Shown: positions 9,850-19,778 of the stretch, one piece after another
How the letters are laid out: each line of letters begins with the position of its first letter
Position numbering within the stretch: the first letter of the stretch is position 1
Origin: Nitzschia sp. pyKryTriq1
Taxonomy: Eukaryota > Bacillariophyta > Bacillariophyceae > Bacillariales > Bacillariaceae
Direction of reading: 5' to 3'
NCBI GenBank assembly: GCA_956465555.1
Contig: OY101129.1
Coordinates: 62,001 to 126,000, forward strand
DNA length: 64,000 bases
Translations under genes and position numbers: made by a program
The notes under the pieces: generated by a model
What the model saw: only the letters and a program-made list of their open reading frames with translations
Databases searched by the model: none
What the model was told of the DNA's origin: nothing

Positions 9850-10066
9850 AGTGAGGCGACCGCTGCTCCACCATCTGTAGGTTGGAGCGTGCTATCCGCG
9901 CTTATTCTACGTACATAGTTGGTTTCGTGAAAAAGAGTGCTCTGGCACCGGTCCTAATGATACAGTAAGAAAAGGACCGGTGCTTCCAAATTGGACTGGT
10001 ACGACTCGTGTGTATTTGGCACCGGTCCTAATCATATCCTAACAATAGCAACGCGATGATGCCACT

Positions 10067-10816
10067 GTGCTGGGACAGACAGCGGGCCGCTTGGCGGAGT
10101 CGTTGGTTCTTGAACAAGTACACAATTCGACGGAATCGATGGACAAGGAGTGGACTTCAGCTAGGAGCTTAAACAAAAGAGGCGTGGCATATGGCCTGGG
10201 TCAAGGGTCGCGGTTTGTCGTTGGTAAAACTAATAACGTCATCCGAATTCGACGAGTAGATTCTAAAAACAAAGAACACAAGTCACAACTGGATTTCCCA
10301 CGACCTGTGGTTCAAGCCCTGAGGCAGATATACACAATGAAACAGAACACCGAATTTGAATTTTTCAGCGAGTTTCGTGTGGAGGAGAGGGAAGTTCTTT
10401 TCCGAGCCCATCAGGATTATTGCAATGAGGGAGAGTGGAGGGAATATGCGCTTGTTCGGTACGAGGATGAGGATGAGGACCAATACCCGGTAAAGTTGAT
10501 TGGTTTTTACCATCACCAAGAAGATGACCAGTCAGAAGGGGAATGGATGTGCTTGGTCCAACAGTGCGAGAGTCCTCGAACGAAGAGACAGAAGAAGAGA
10601 GATTCTTTTCTTTTCCGGCACTACACGCTTTCAAAGGAGGTGACATGCATGCCCGTGAATCTGCTTTCGGACCGATGTTACGTAATAGAACAACTGACGA
10701 TCCCTGGCTCGAGCACCCTTCTTCCCACCCAAGGGGAATGTCAGGCCCGGGATATCCTCTTTGTGGAAAATCGAAAGAGAAAAAGTACCTTAATTAAATC
10801 TGAAGTTTTGTCTTAA
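10067..10816 (+). CDS. Unknown open reading frame inside the LTR element
   Basis: 249 residues from an ATG in the interior of the element, between the Gag and protease-integrase parts. The translation has ordinary composition with a charged middle: EYALVRYEDEDEDQYPVKL, then IGFYHHQED, then EWMCLVQQCE, then a hydrophobic C-terminal stretch. I recognise no family. The pattern of a 'Y-x-h-V-K-L-h-x-F' strand followed by a 'h-V-Q-x-C' strand vaguely recalls C-terminal accessory domains of large eukaryotic DNA transposases (Plavaka/KDZ type); that is a guess. It may be a passenger or remnant of another element inserted in the retroelement. Upstream, GCACCGGTCCTAAT occurs at about 9945 and 10019 with an inverted GGACCGGTGC at about 9974. 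Confidence 0.45.
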   Translation: MLGQTAGRLAESLVLEQVHNSTESMDKEWTSARSLNKRGVAYGLGQGSRFVVGKTNNVIRIRRVDSKNKEHKSQLDFPRPVVQALRQIYTMKQNTEFEFFSEFRVEEREVLFRAHQDYCNEGEWREYALVRYEDEDEDQYPVKLIGFYHHQEDDQSEGEWMCLVQQCESPRTKRQKKRDSFLFRHYTLSKEVTCMPVNLLSDRCYVIEQLTIPGSSTLLPTQGECQARDILFVENRKRKSTLIKSEVLS

Positions 10817-11170
10817 GAGAATTCTGCCTACTATATAAATAATATCGGGGACATCCTGCCAATCCTGCCGATTCTGCGCCTCTGATGTACAAAGAGACCC
10901 CACGATGCAACCGTACTGCTGAAAGCAAAACGTCAGCGTGACCGGGAAGAGGCCTTGGCAAAGGAGCTCCCTGGTACTCCTTTTGCTTCCTTGCAATCAA
11001 GGCGACAGGAGAAGATGATCATGATCAATGGCGTCGGCGATTGATGCGAAAATGGATGGTCCAGAGGCAGCTTTTTGTTGATCATTTGAGTCGTTAAAAA
11101 TTCAGTACATAATTTACGTAGCATTCTACGCTGGTACTGCTGTCTACTACGGATTTACAGGCCAAGCACC

Positions 11171-13000
11171 GTGATAGCGCTAGTAACTACAACTGAAGAC
11201 CACAGAAGAGACATGAGCAAAGGAATTTGGCTCGCCGATAGCGGAGCCTCATCTCACCTCTGCAACGACGACACAGGCATGTTTAACGTGAAAATGATAC
11301 ACGCATTAATTAAAGTTGGTAGCGGTAAGAACCTAATCGCAACAAAAATGGGCGACATCAAAGCCATCATGCACACACAAGACGGCGAAGAAGAAACACT
11401 CATCTTGCGAAACGTAAAATTCGTCCCCGAACTTTGGATAAACCTCATCAGCATACCGGTCGCACTCAAGGGAGGGTGGCGACTCGGCAACGAAGGATTA
11501 CGAATCAATTTAACCACACCGTTCGGCCGACAGATAAGATTCAACCGAATCTTTAACTGCGGCAGAGCCTACGTGTGCGGAATTAAATTGACGCCGATCA
11601 CAAACTTGGCGGCGCACGAAATCGCACAAACAAACACCGAAGAATCGGCGACAAACGACAGAACACACAACGAGAACAATACTATCGTTAAAAACATCAA
11701 CGACGTCCACAGCCAACTTGGGCACGTCGGCGAAGACGCCGTCCGTAAGACGGCAGCCTACTACGGCTGGACTCTTACCGGTAAACTAAAACCATGCGAA
11801 CAATGCGGCGTCTCAAAAGCCAAACAAGCCGCGGTATCAAAAGAGCTCAATGAAAAGAGCAAAACACCGGGCGAACGACTATTTATCGACATCTCGTCGA
11901 TGAACGCAACGAGCTACGGTGAGTCAAAATACTGGCTCATGGCGCTCGACGACTGCACCGACAAGGTATTCTCATATTTCATTAGACGCAAAAGCGACGC
12001 CGTAGAGGCGATACTCACACTGTGTCGCAATATAGAAAAACAAATCGGACACGCACCCAAATACATACGATGCGACGATTCCGGCGAAAATAGAGCAGCT
12101 CAGCGAGCGCTACTACACGCCGGAATACATACACAATTTGAATTTACGCCACCGAATACACCACAAAGAAACGGTAGAGTCGAAAGAAAATTTAAAACTT
12201 TATACGACAGAATGCGAACATCATTCAATGCCGCCGGCATGGATGATGAATTAAAACGAGGACTATGGGCTGAAGCGGCGCAAATGGCGACGTTCAACGA
12301 TAATTTAATGATCTCGTCGACGAGGCCGATCAGCTCGTTCCAAGCCTTTGACGGCAAAAATCCAGCGCACGCCAATTCATTAAAAACATTCGGCGAAGTC
12401 GCAGTAGTCACGGACATGAAGGACCGTACACTGCGATCAAAACTGAAACTACGCGGCAAAATATGCATCCTCATCGGATACCCGGAAGACACGAGCAACG
12501 ACTGCTACAGGATGTGGAATTTATCGACCAAGGCACTGATCAAAACGCGGGACATTTTATGGCTCAACAAGTCGTATGGCGAATACATGGGCGATCGAGC
12601 CCGCGATTCGCTCTCATCAAACTACGTCATCAACGTTCTCGATTCAGGAACAGACGATGACGTGGAACTGCTAAGCCCTCCAAGCATCTCCGAAAGACAA
12701 ATGACTGAAGAACAAACGGAAGAAACGCTGACCGGCGCACTATACACACCGCCCAGCGGCACTGAGGCAATATCAGACGAAACTGCCGAGATACAAGATC
12801 GGGGGACAACAGCAACCCCCGAATCGCCTGCGAATTCCGGACAAACAGAATTACATCAACGTGCGTCACCGACGCAACATTCCCACCACGTGAGCTCCGA
12901 AGACGAACAAAATAACGGAGGAGCGAACGAACCGAAAACGGACACAAACGAACAAGACGACCACCAACAAAAAGCAATGGGAACTTATACTGTACTCTGA
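11171..13000 (+). CDS. Protease and integrase part of the LTR element
   Basis: 609-residue open frame. Near the N-terminus WLADSGASSHLCND is the copia aspartic-protease motif (DSGA). The integrase follows: an H-x-x-x-H...C-x-x-C zinc-binding segment (HSQLGHVGEDAV ... CEQCGVSKA near residue 195-215), then the catalytic core with FIDISS, WLMALDD, IRCDDSGEN and TPPNTPQRNGRVERK, giving the D,D,E triad. The C-terminal third is Gln/Thr/Glu-rich linker. Part of the retroelement; function belongs to cDNA integration. Confidence 0.85.
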   Translation: MIALVTTTEDHRRDMSKGIWLADSGASSHLCNDDTGMFNVKMIHALIKVGSGKNLIATKMGDIKAIMHTQDGEEETLILRNVKFVPELWINLISIPVALKGGWRLGNEGLRINLTTPFGRQIRFNRIFNCGRAYVCGIKLTPITNLAAHEIAQTNTEESATNDRTHNENNTIVKNINDVHSQLGHVGEDAVRKTAAYYGWTLTGKLKPCEQCGVSKAKQAAVSKELNEKSKTPGERLFIDISSMNATSYGESKYWLMALDDCTDKVFSYFIRRKSDAVEAILTLCRNIEKQIGHAPKYIRCDDSGENRAAQRALLHAGIHTQFEFTPPNTPQRNGRVERKFKTLYDRMRTSFNAAGMDDELKRGLWAEAAQMATFNDNLMISSTRPISSFQAFDGKNPAHANSLKTFGEVAVVTDMKDRTLRSKLKLRGKICILIGYPEDTSNDCYRMWNLSTKALIKTRDILWLNKSYGEYMGDRARDSLSSNYVINVLDSGTDDDVELLSPPSISERQMTEEQTEETLTGALYTPPSGTEAISDETAEIQDRGTTATPESPANSGQTELHQRASPTQHSHHVSSEDEQNNGGANEPKTDTNEQDDHQQKAMGTYTVL

Positions 13001-13499
13001 CTCCGATTGGGGAGGAGACAAGGATACTAGAATATCCGTTACCGGATTCTGCGTATTCCTACAGGGAGTACCCATTAGCTGGCGAAGCAAAGGCCAGACG
13101 ACCATCGCGTTGAGCAGCAGCGAGGCCGAGCTTTACGCTCTAGTCGAAGCAGCGAAAGAAATCAAATTTATATTTCAAGTCCTTATTTCCATGGGAGTAC
13201 CGGTACAGCTACCAGTAATATGTAGAGTGGATAACATCGGCGCCATCTTTATGGCCGAGAACGTAACGACCACTGGACGTACGAAGCACATCGACATGAA
13301 AACGCGATGGATCACTAAAGCTTGTGAAGACGGCTTCTTCAAACTGATTTTCGTAAAGTCAGAAGAGAATAGAAGCGATATTTTTACAAAAAATGTGACG
13401 AGCGAAACGCACGAACGACACATAGATACGTACGTCGCTAAGAAGGACTTTCTACACCGCGACGGACAATCGAGTAGAGAAATCGTCAAGGACGAGTAG
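13001..13499 (+). other. RNase H part of the LTR element
   Basis: The translation shows the Ty1/copia RNase H signature: SDSDWGGD, SWRSKGQTTIALSSSEAE, ICRVDNIGAIFMAEN, TGRTKHIDMK, IFTKN. It sits directly upstream of the purine tract and right LTR, its normal place. Confidence 0.85.
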
Positions 13500-13532
13500 A
13501 ATTGAATCGTTCGACTGCACGTCAAGGGAGGA

Positions 13533-13845
13533 TGTTGAGAAACGTTCTCATGATGACGTACAACGAACGACGTACGGACGATATAGGACTCGACTCGTTA
13601 CTCAATACTATTGCGAGACCGAGGACTATACGTCCAATAGATCAAGAGCTCTGGGCCCAACGAAGCAAGAGTTAAAGGCCCAACGAAGCACGAGTTAAAG
13701 GCCCATGGAAACCATGTGTAACAGGCCCATGGGGCCACCTCGAACATTCATAAAAGCAGAAAGTAGACTGATAAAATAGGATCATAATTTGGAAAACGAA
13801 ACATTCGTAACTCGTACGACTTATCAGACTAGAGACTTCGCAACA
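13533..13845 (+). repeat. Right LTR
   Basis: 313 bp, identical by eye to 7061-7373, preceded by the purine tract at 13524-13532 and followed by TACCAG. Confidence 0.9.
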
Positions 13846-13851
13846 TACCAG

Positions 13852-14270
13852 TACAGTCCTTTCTTGCGGGCGACGGACAGATACCGGTACAATGAATAAG
13901 CATGGATGCGTCTGTCTGATGATGATGATTCGATGATTTGGGGGTCATCCGTCATCCGGGATTTCAGTTGGTGCACATGAGAGGCCGGCACAATACACAC
14001 TATGATAATGCCATGGGCAATTTGAAAATGGGGGTGTCAGGTATTCAGACATGAAGAAAACCTTATATACCAACAACGGTTAAAGGCGTTGTTTTCAACC
14101 CGGGACATCGATCAGTGTCGTGATGTTCTTTCTCGCTCCACATACATCATCCTCGCTCGTGCTGCTGCTACTGCTACTCTACTCTAGTAGTAGACTAATG
14201 CATCATCTGTCACAGAATACAGAACCCTCTCACTTTCTCACTACTACTAGCTAGACTACTCAATACCACG
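13852..14270. other. Intergenic stretch
   Basis: Spacer between the LTR element and the secreted-protein gene. CTA-type simple repeats near 14165-14260 lie close to the gene start. The promoter of the plus-strand gene is expected here but no box is convincing. Confidence 0.45.
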
Positions 14271-16130
14271 ATGATCTCAAACAGCCATTACTTCCTTGCC
14301 TTAACCTCTCTGTTGTTAGCTCTAGCTGCGGGTACTACCACAAGCTCTTCTTCTTCCTCTTCTTTGGCGTGTCAAGACGATCCTCGATTTCGATTCCAGG
14401 GTGTTCCCGGATACACTTGTGACTGGATCGCCGAGCAAGATGATAACCTATGTGACTGGGAGGTATTGGATGATGAATACGAATACTATAGTGATGAGGA
14501 GGAAGAGACGACCACGTCGACACTTTCGTTTGTTCCCAAGACGATTGGCATGACGCACTGTCCCGTCTCGTGTGGTCGCTGCGCTCGACAGGTAGAAACG
14601 TCGTCCGTCACGACCGATAATATCTGCTACGATGCCAACAGCAGTCATTCTTCGCATCAACGAGGCGTCGTCGTGTCGTTCGAAAATCAAGACCCGAAAG
14701 AACGAGATTGGGTCGGGATCTATCCTGCCTTGACGACTACCGAAGATTCGTTGGAACCTGGCTCGACCTTGGAAACGGAACCCATTGCGTATTCTTGGTT
14801 GTGTGATGTGGGTATTGGTCGTGATAATGATAATGTTGGTGTACCGAATACCAACAGTCATCATGATATTTCCACCTCATGCAAGGCCGAATACAATCAA
14901 GTCGTCTTTCGGCAATTGCCTCCAGGCATCTATCAAGCAGTGTTGGTCCGATGGGACGACGAGATTTATGCGGCGAGTCCGTCCTTTTTTGAAGTGTTGG
15001 GACCCAATAGAAGTGGGAGTGAATTGTGTTCTCAACGACGACTAAACCTAAGTCTACCCGTAGACGGTGAAACATCATCGTCGTTTTCGTCGTCGTCAGA
15101 TGAAGAGGACCGGGAGCACGAAACAAGCCCAGATGAGGAGGAGGAGGATCATGGATGCGATCGTTTGAATGTTGATCGTTTGACCTATAACGTGGGGCAG
15201 GATATTCCACTTCAACTCGAACAATGTCCCGAATTGTCGCAGCAGCCCGGCGATTTTGTGGCAATCTACAATGCCGACACGGACTGGGAGGATATCAAGG
15301 GAGACGCCAACTATCGTTTGTGGATGTGGACCTGTGGCTCTCAATCCTGCCGTCATCATGAATATTCTAATGATGATGATGATCTAGAGATAGCCTTGGT
15401 CGAGGTCTCATCGACGTCTTCATCGTTGACTTTTGGCAAAGAATCCAACAAGCACTCGTGGCCACTCCCTCCCGGAAGCTACCAAGCTCATCTTGTCCGG
15501 CATTTGGTCCATGAAGATCGATTTGCTAGTGTCGCTCAGAGTGCTGTATTTGAGATCCAACAAGAAGAGGACGATGAAGCTACTACTACTACCTCCTCTT
15601 CCATTATGATGATGCCAGTGCAAACGCAAACGAAGAAGAAAACAAGACGACAATTGGAGGATTGTTTAGACGTCATCCGTGCCAAAGAACATTGCTACCA
15701 AGAGGGAGATAACTTTTCCGTTCTTTTTCGGAATGAATGTGGTATTCTCGACGGCGAAGACTGGTTCGGTTTCTTTGCTGCGGAGGATTGCTCGGAAGTC
15801 GACCAGATTTGTCAAGGCGAACCAATCATTTGGTCCTTGGCCTGCAACAGCAGCAGTGATAACCACCACCACCATTGTCACAACCGTGCTGGTCATGTGG
15901 AATATCATTTCCAAGGGCGCCGACGACGAGCGAATGACGACCGCGGCGAGGATGAGGAACAAGAACCTGATTTCACACTTCCCGCGGGAGATTATCGCGT
16001 CGTACTCGTGGCCGAAAAGGACAATGCTGATAATGAGGACCATGGTCCGTATTTTGCGCGTGTCATCTCCAAGCCCATGGAGGTGCACCGAAAAGGAGAT
16101 TCGTGCCACCTAATCGAGCAACAAATGTAA
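14271..16130 (+). CDS. Secreted protein with Cys-rich module and three SKICH-like beta domains
   Basis: 619 residues. A signal peptide (residues 1-21) and Ser run lead to a Cys-rich module at about 34-103, starting CQDDPRFRFQ and closing CPVSCGRC; this ShK-like Cys pattern is frequent in secreted diatom proteins. Three related domains follow at about 118-255, 300-445 and 470-610. Each starts with a 'C/Y-x-x-G-x-x-h-x-V-x-F' strand, has a central 'D-W-V/F-x-I/F-Y/F' (RDWVGIYP, GDFVAIYN, EDWFGFF) and a 'W-x-x-x-C' strand (YSWLCD, WMWTCGSQSC, IWSLAC), and ends 'L-P-x-G-x-Y-x-x-x-L-V' (PPGIYQAVLV, PPGSYQAHLV, PAGDYRVVLV). That is the SKICH/CALCOCO-type Ig-like pattern. Two paralogues lie at 25910-27247 and 57457-60141. 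The role is unknown; extracellular or wall-associated is inferred. Confidence 0.8.
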   Translation: MISNSHYFLALTSLLLALAAGTTTSSSSSSSLACQDDPRFRFQGVPGYTCDWIAEQDDNLCDWEVLDDEYEYYSDEEEETTTSTLSFVPKTIGMTHCPVSCGRCARQVETSSVTTDNICYDANSSHSSHQRGVVVSFENQDPKERDWVGIYPALTTTEDSLEPGSTLETEPIAYSWLCDVGIGRDNDNVGVPNTNSHHDISTSCKAEYNQVVFRQLPPGIYQAVLVRWDDEIYAASPSFFEVLGPNRSGSELCSQRRLNLSLPVDGETSSSFSSSSDEEDREHETSPDEEEEDHGCDRLNVDRLTYNVGQDIPLQLEQCPELSQQPGDFVAIYNADTDWEDIKGDANYRLWMWTCGSQSCRHHEYSNDDDDLEIALVEVSSTSSSLTFGKESNKHSWPLPPGSYQAHLVRHLVHEDRFASVAQSAVFEIQQEEDDEATTTTSSSIMMMPVQTQTKKKTRRQLEDCLDVIRAKEHCYQEGDNFSVLFRNECGILDGEDWFGFFAAEDCSEVDQICQGEPIIWSLACNSSSDNHHHHCHNRAGHVEYHFQGRRRRANDDRGEDEEQEPDFTLPAGDYRVVLVAEKDNADNEDHGPYFARVISKPMEVHRKGDSCHLIEQQM

Positions 16131-17040
16131 CGAGACTACTACTACTACTACTACTAACAGACATCGTCCACAGTCCTGAACGGTCTGATGTGCAATAGTC
16201 GCGATTGCTCTACCACATCGTCAAGGAAGAAGCTATATTTTAAAAATAAGAAAGTGCAGTTTGTCTCTGCTTTTCACGATATTCTTCTACTAGTAGACTA
16301 CTAGTACTACGAGTAGGCTGTTAGTAGAAGGATTATTTCTAGAGATTCAATCTCTCCTACTAGTATATTGTTAGGTAGGCTGCGTACAATAATGTTGCTA
16401 GCGGCTAGTACTTTTCCACAGGACTACTACTCTTACTTATTCTTTCTTGGTCGTCTTTCGGCCCTGGGATAGTACAGGAATTATCTAGCTAGCTAGTAGT
16501 ACTCTAGCAAATAGAACTACTACTCACTGCTAGAGGATGCTGAATTTATAATGGTAGAATGGTTACTACTACTAGCAGCAGTCGTAGGTCGGTCGCTCTC
16601 TCCTCGTAGTACTAGTAGTACTAGTACTACGACCGTACCTTGTTGCTTGTTGGCACGCACGAACATCGCCCTCACAGCACAAGAACAATTTGTCCCAACA
16701 ACAACATTAAAAGTCTCGGGGCTTGTTGCTGTTGCCAGTACCTGCCTGGTACATGTATTAGTAGAAAGCAACATCATTATGGTGGATAACCTCAGGATAG
16801 TACTACAGGATGCTTATGATGACGCAATTTCTTCGTAGACGCATAGTCGTGATTTTTTTTATTTACTGTTATGTATGCGCTTCATGGAAGGCGATTCATC
16901 ATCTTGAGAAACTAGCGGACTCCTCCGCAGAGAACCGTTGGGCATAGTTCTCTGCTCCTCCGTCCTGGCGGGAAAGTGAATCTACGAGTACTGTAGTATG
17001 TCTTATCATTCCTGTTATCAGGCGCATCGTGAATTCTCAT
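16131..17040. other. Intergenic stretch rich in CTAG/ACT repeats
   Basis: Contains many ACTACTAGTAG-type runs (16135-16160, 16285-16330, 16595-16625) and a T run at 16853-16860. Small open frames such as 16551-16838 have repeat-driven composition and are not supported. Confidence 0.5.
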
Positions 17041-17370
17041 CAGCGCTTACCGCAATCAAAAGGTTACCGGAACAAGGGAGTCGAGCGATCATAACCCTTA
17101 AAGAAGCGCTTTATTGACAAAATTGGGGATTTTCTTATTTAGGTGCAGGGGAATTGAATATATGCTCGTATTCGGGGCTCCTTTCGGAAGAACATGACCT
17201 GCAATTTCACTATTCGGAAGTTACCAGAACAAGGAAGTCAGTCAAATCAGTCCACGCGATCATAACCCTTAAAGAAGCGCTTTATCAAAAAATTGGGGAT
17301 GTTTTTTTATGTGCAGGGGAATTGAATATATGCTGAAGAACATGTTCTGCAATTTCACTATTCGGATGTT
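17041..17370. repeat. Diverged tandem duplication with dispersed end motif
   Basis: Begins CAGCGCTTACCGCAATC...AGGTTACCGG, like the outer end of the foldback at 3905-4215. Two diverged units follow, about 17062-17216 and 17219-17365. Each runs in order through GTTACC-GAACAAG, CGATCATAACCCTTAAAGAA, TTGGGGAT, GTGCAGGGGAATTGAATATA and GCAATTTCACTATTCGGA. Noncoding. Confidence 0.75.
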
Positions 17371-17496
17371 GTTCCTTGTGGTCCAGTTGTTAGCAACCAT
17401 CCAGCTAGCGCAGATAGAGTTGCCTCACAAAATTGACAAACGAGCCCACAAAATCTCATCTACTACTTCTACTTCCAATAGTAGCCGAAGTCAATC

Positions 17497-18682
17497 ATGA
17501 AGCCAACATCCGAGTTAGTTTGGTCATCGCAAAATCATTCTTTGTCGCCAAGAAGCTCTGCGTCTATACCCAAGCAAGAATACATTGGTGGTTGCTTCTC
17601 GTCGGAATCGCGAGAACACTTTCATTACGACTACAAGAAGGACGAGGACGACCTCAGCAGTATCATGATCACTATGATTAAAGAAGGGGGCAAGCGCTCT
17701 GTTGCCCAGAAAAAGAACCGTACTCGTCAGATTCTGTTCCCAAGAAAGCTTCGTCGTGTCCTGGACGATGCTATCAAAGAGGAGAACCAGCATCTCATCT
17801 GTTGGCTCCCCAATGGACATTCGTTCAAGATTGGTGATCCCGAAGAATTCACGGCAAAGATCTTGAAAAGATACTTCCGTCAACCCAAATTCAAGAGTTT
17901 CACAAGACAGTTGTAAGTCGTCTTCGTTGATATCATCAGATAAAAAGCAACAAAATCAATCCATCATCATCATCATCATTGTCTCTACTAACCAACAATA
18001 CTTGTTTCATCCTCGCAACGATACTACTAGGTATCATTACGGCTTCAGCAAGATTGACTCTGGCCCGGATCATGGTGCTTTTTATCATCCGGATTTCCAG
18101 CGTGATGACCCCGAGTCCTGCAATACCATGGACCGACAAACTGCCAGGGCACACTTTATTCTCGGTGGCACCGCCGCCAGCTCCCACCAGTCAAGAACAC
18201 AGACAACAACAAGAACGGCCTGCTGCTCCAACAAACAACAGTCCAGGTCTGTTCTTTGTCGCGAAAGTCAACAAGAAGCGACGAAACGCCGCGGCGGGGA
18301 CCACCGGGGCCTTGTTGTCTTGGGAGGTATTGTGGAGCCATTGCAACCACGAACCTCAACATCGTCCTCTCAGGAGCAATACTACAAGACCAACAACAAG
18401 AAGGGACTCGACGCTGAAAGAAGGAATGCCTTCTCCGCTATTCGCGAGGCGAGGAAACCGATAATCAACACTGCCGACATGCCCCCGCCTGTAGTAGACC
18501 CTCTGATGGTCCACAAAGACTGGCTAAGTCTAGTGGAAGATGCCATTGGTGATTTCGAGAGCATGGGTGAAGAATACTTTAGTAGTATGATGGACAGTAT
18601 GACTCTTTTCGAGCCTCGCACAGTCGAAGAAATGTCGTTTCTTCCGCTGACGGATTTCAGTCGAAGATTGCCTTGCTGGTAA
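17497..18682 (+). CDS. Heat shock factor-type transcription factor, two exons
   Basis: Exons 17497-17912 and 18031-18682 with a 118-nt GT..AG intron (donor GTAAGT at 17913, acceptor CTACTAG ending 18030) give 355 residues. The join restores the HSF core exactly: SFTRQL from exon 1 and YHYGFSKI from exon 2, giving QLYHYGF. The DNA-binding domain spans about 81-180: FPRKLRRVLDDA, ICWLPNGHSFKI, RYFRQPKFKSF, then GPDHGAFYHPDF. The WLP-G-x-x-F-x-I and YFRQ-K-x-x-S-F-x-R-Q-L motifs are the diatom HSF type. The C-terminal half is polar without a clear coiled coil but has a short acidic helix (LVEDAIGDFESMGEEYF) that could be activating. Nuclear regulator by family. The start is the first in-frame ATG after an upstream stop. 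Confidence 0.82.
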
Positions 18683-19778
18683 TGATGATCATCATCATGG
18701 GAGGCGGGGGGAAATCAGAAATCAGAAGAACATCCAGAAAACATTTCTTTGGCGGTGCCACAGGGGAATGCTAGTAGCCATCATCAAGATAATTTTAGAC
18801 TTTGGGTACATTCAGCACAACCATAGAAACATCATCATCATCGTCGTCATCATCATCATCATTATTATCGTCTTTGTCCCAGCGCGTTTTTAAGACAAAG
18901 AATCGTGAGAACAAACGAATGCATGCACGTATAAACACACTTGGAAACGTCGCGATTCATTCAATGCGGTTTCGTAGCAGACTTCTTACTTCTGAGTAGT
19001 ATGTGCGCATCAACAACAACAAACTGATAGGAGATTCTTCGGGTACTACCATGATAGGAGCAGCGACGACATCATCATAATCCTTTCCTCCTTGAGAACG
19101 AGTTGAAAGTACTATTTCGTCAAGGAGCCTATGGCGGTACTAGAAGTAGCATAGCTAGTAGTACCTCCTTGTTGGTAGTTTGTGTGTGCTGCTGCTATTG
19201 ATCTTGCTGCTATACCACCGCAGTGTCATCGTGATCATGGTCTTGTTCTCGTTGACGTCAGTAAGTATTGTTGTGTTCTCGGAGTATTTTTTGGCGGGAC
19301 CGTCCTTCCTGCCTCCACGCGTGGCATCGTACTGTACCGGTACCGGTAGTATCTGCACTGTGCCACGACCACGCCGCGCACTAGAACAGGGGGAGCTTCT
19401 TTGAGACGTGCATGCATGCGATCGATTTCGATCGAAAAACAGCCACGTGTCACCACGGAGGAAGTGCTGCTTTGTGTAGAACGACTACGACAGTTTACGT
19501 ACGGTACGTACAGTGCGTCCCGCCCTGCGGCGTTTCGTCGGAGTTTCGCGTGAGGGGTCGGCAAGATACATATGTATGATGAGAACCGCGAAAGGAAAAA
19601 AAAAGCACAAAGCTAGCTAGTAGAAGATAGCAGCACTCGCTCATCGCAATAAAAAGCACAAACCCCATAAAAGTACTACAAAACATTCATCGCAAATCAC
19701 CAACACCTATGATTCATTCTCTCATATCGATCAAGAAAAAGAGTACAGTATTGATTGACCGACTGACGGACGACGACG
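18683..19778. other. Intergenic stretch
   Basis: About 1.1 kb with an ATC/GTC run at 18829-18870 and a TACCGGTACCGGTA palindromic stretch near 19335. I see no supported gene. The 3' part should contain the promoter of the DnaJ gene. Confidence 0.45.

Larger units (their letters stand above)
7061..13845 (+). mobile_element. Ty1/copia (CoDi-like) LTR retrotransposon, young but broken
   Basis: A 6,785-bp element with 313-bp LTRs at both ends, beginning TGTTGAG and ending AACA. It is flanked by the same 6 bases, TACCAG, at 7055-7060 and 13846-13851, which fits a target-site duplication. A primer-binding-site-like TGGTACTAAAGC lies at 7381-7392 just inside the left LTR, and a purine tract AAGGGAGGA at 13524-13532 just before the right LTR. 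Parts in order are Gag with two zinc knuckles, a protease DSGA motif, integrase, and RNase H near the 3' end. Integrase before RNase H places it in Ty1/copia. The two LTRs look identical by eye, so insertion is very recent. Not all expected pol parts are recognisable, so the copy looks broken, with about two breaks, and is probably non-autonomous. Confidence 0.9.

Noticed and set aside
16551-16838. 95-codon plus frame
   Set aside because: Thr/Ser/Leu composition driven by CTA repeats; no supporting motif.
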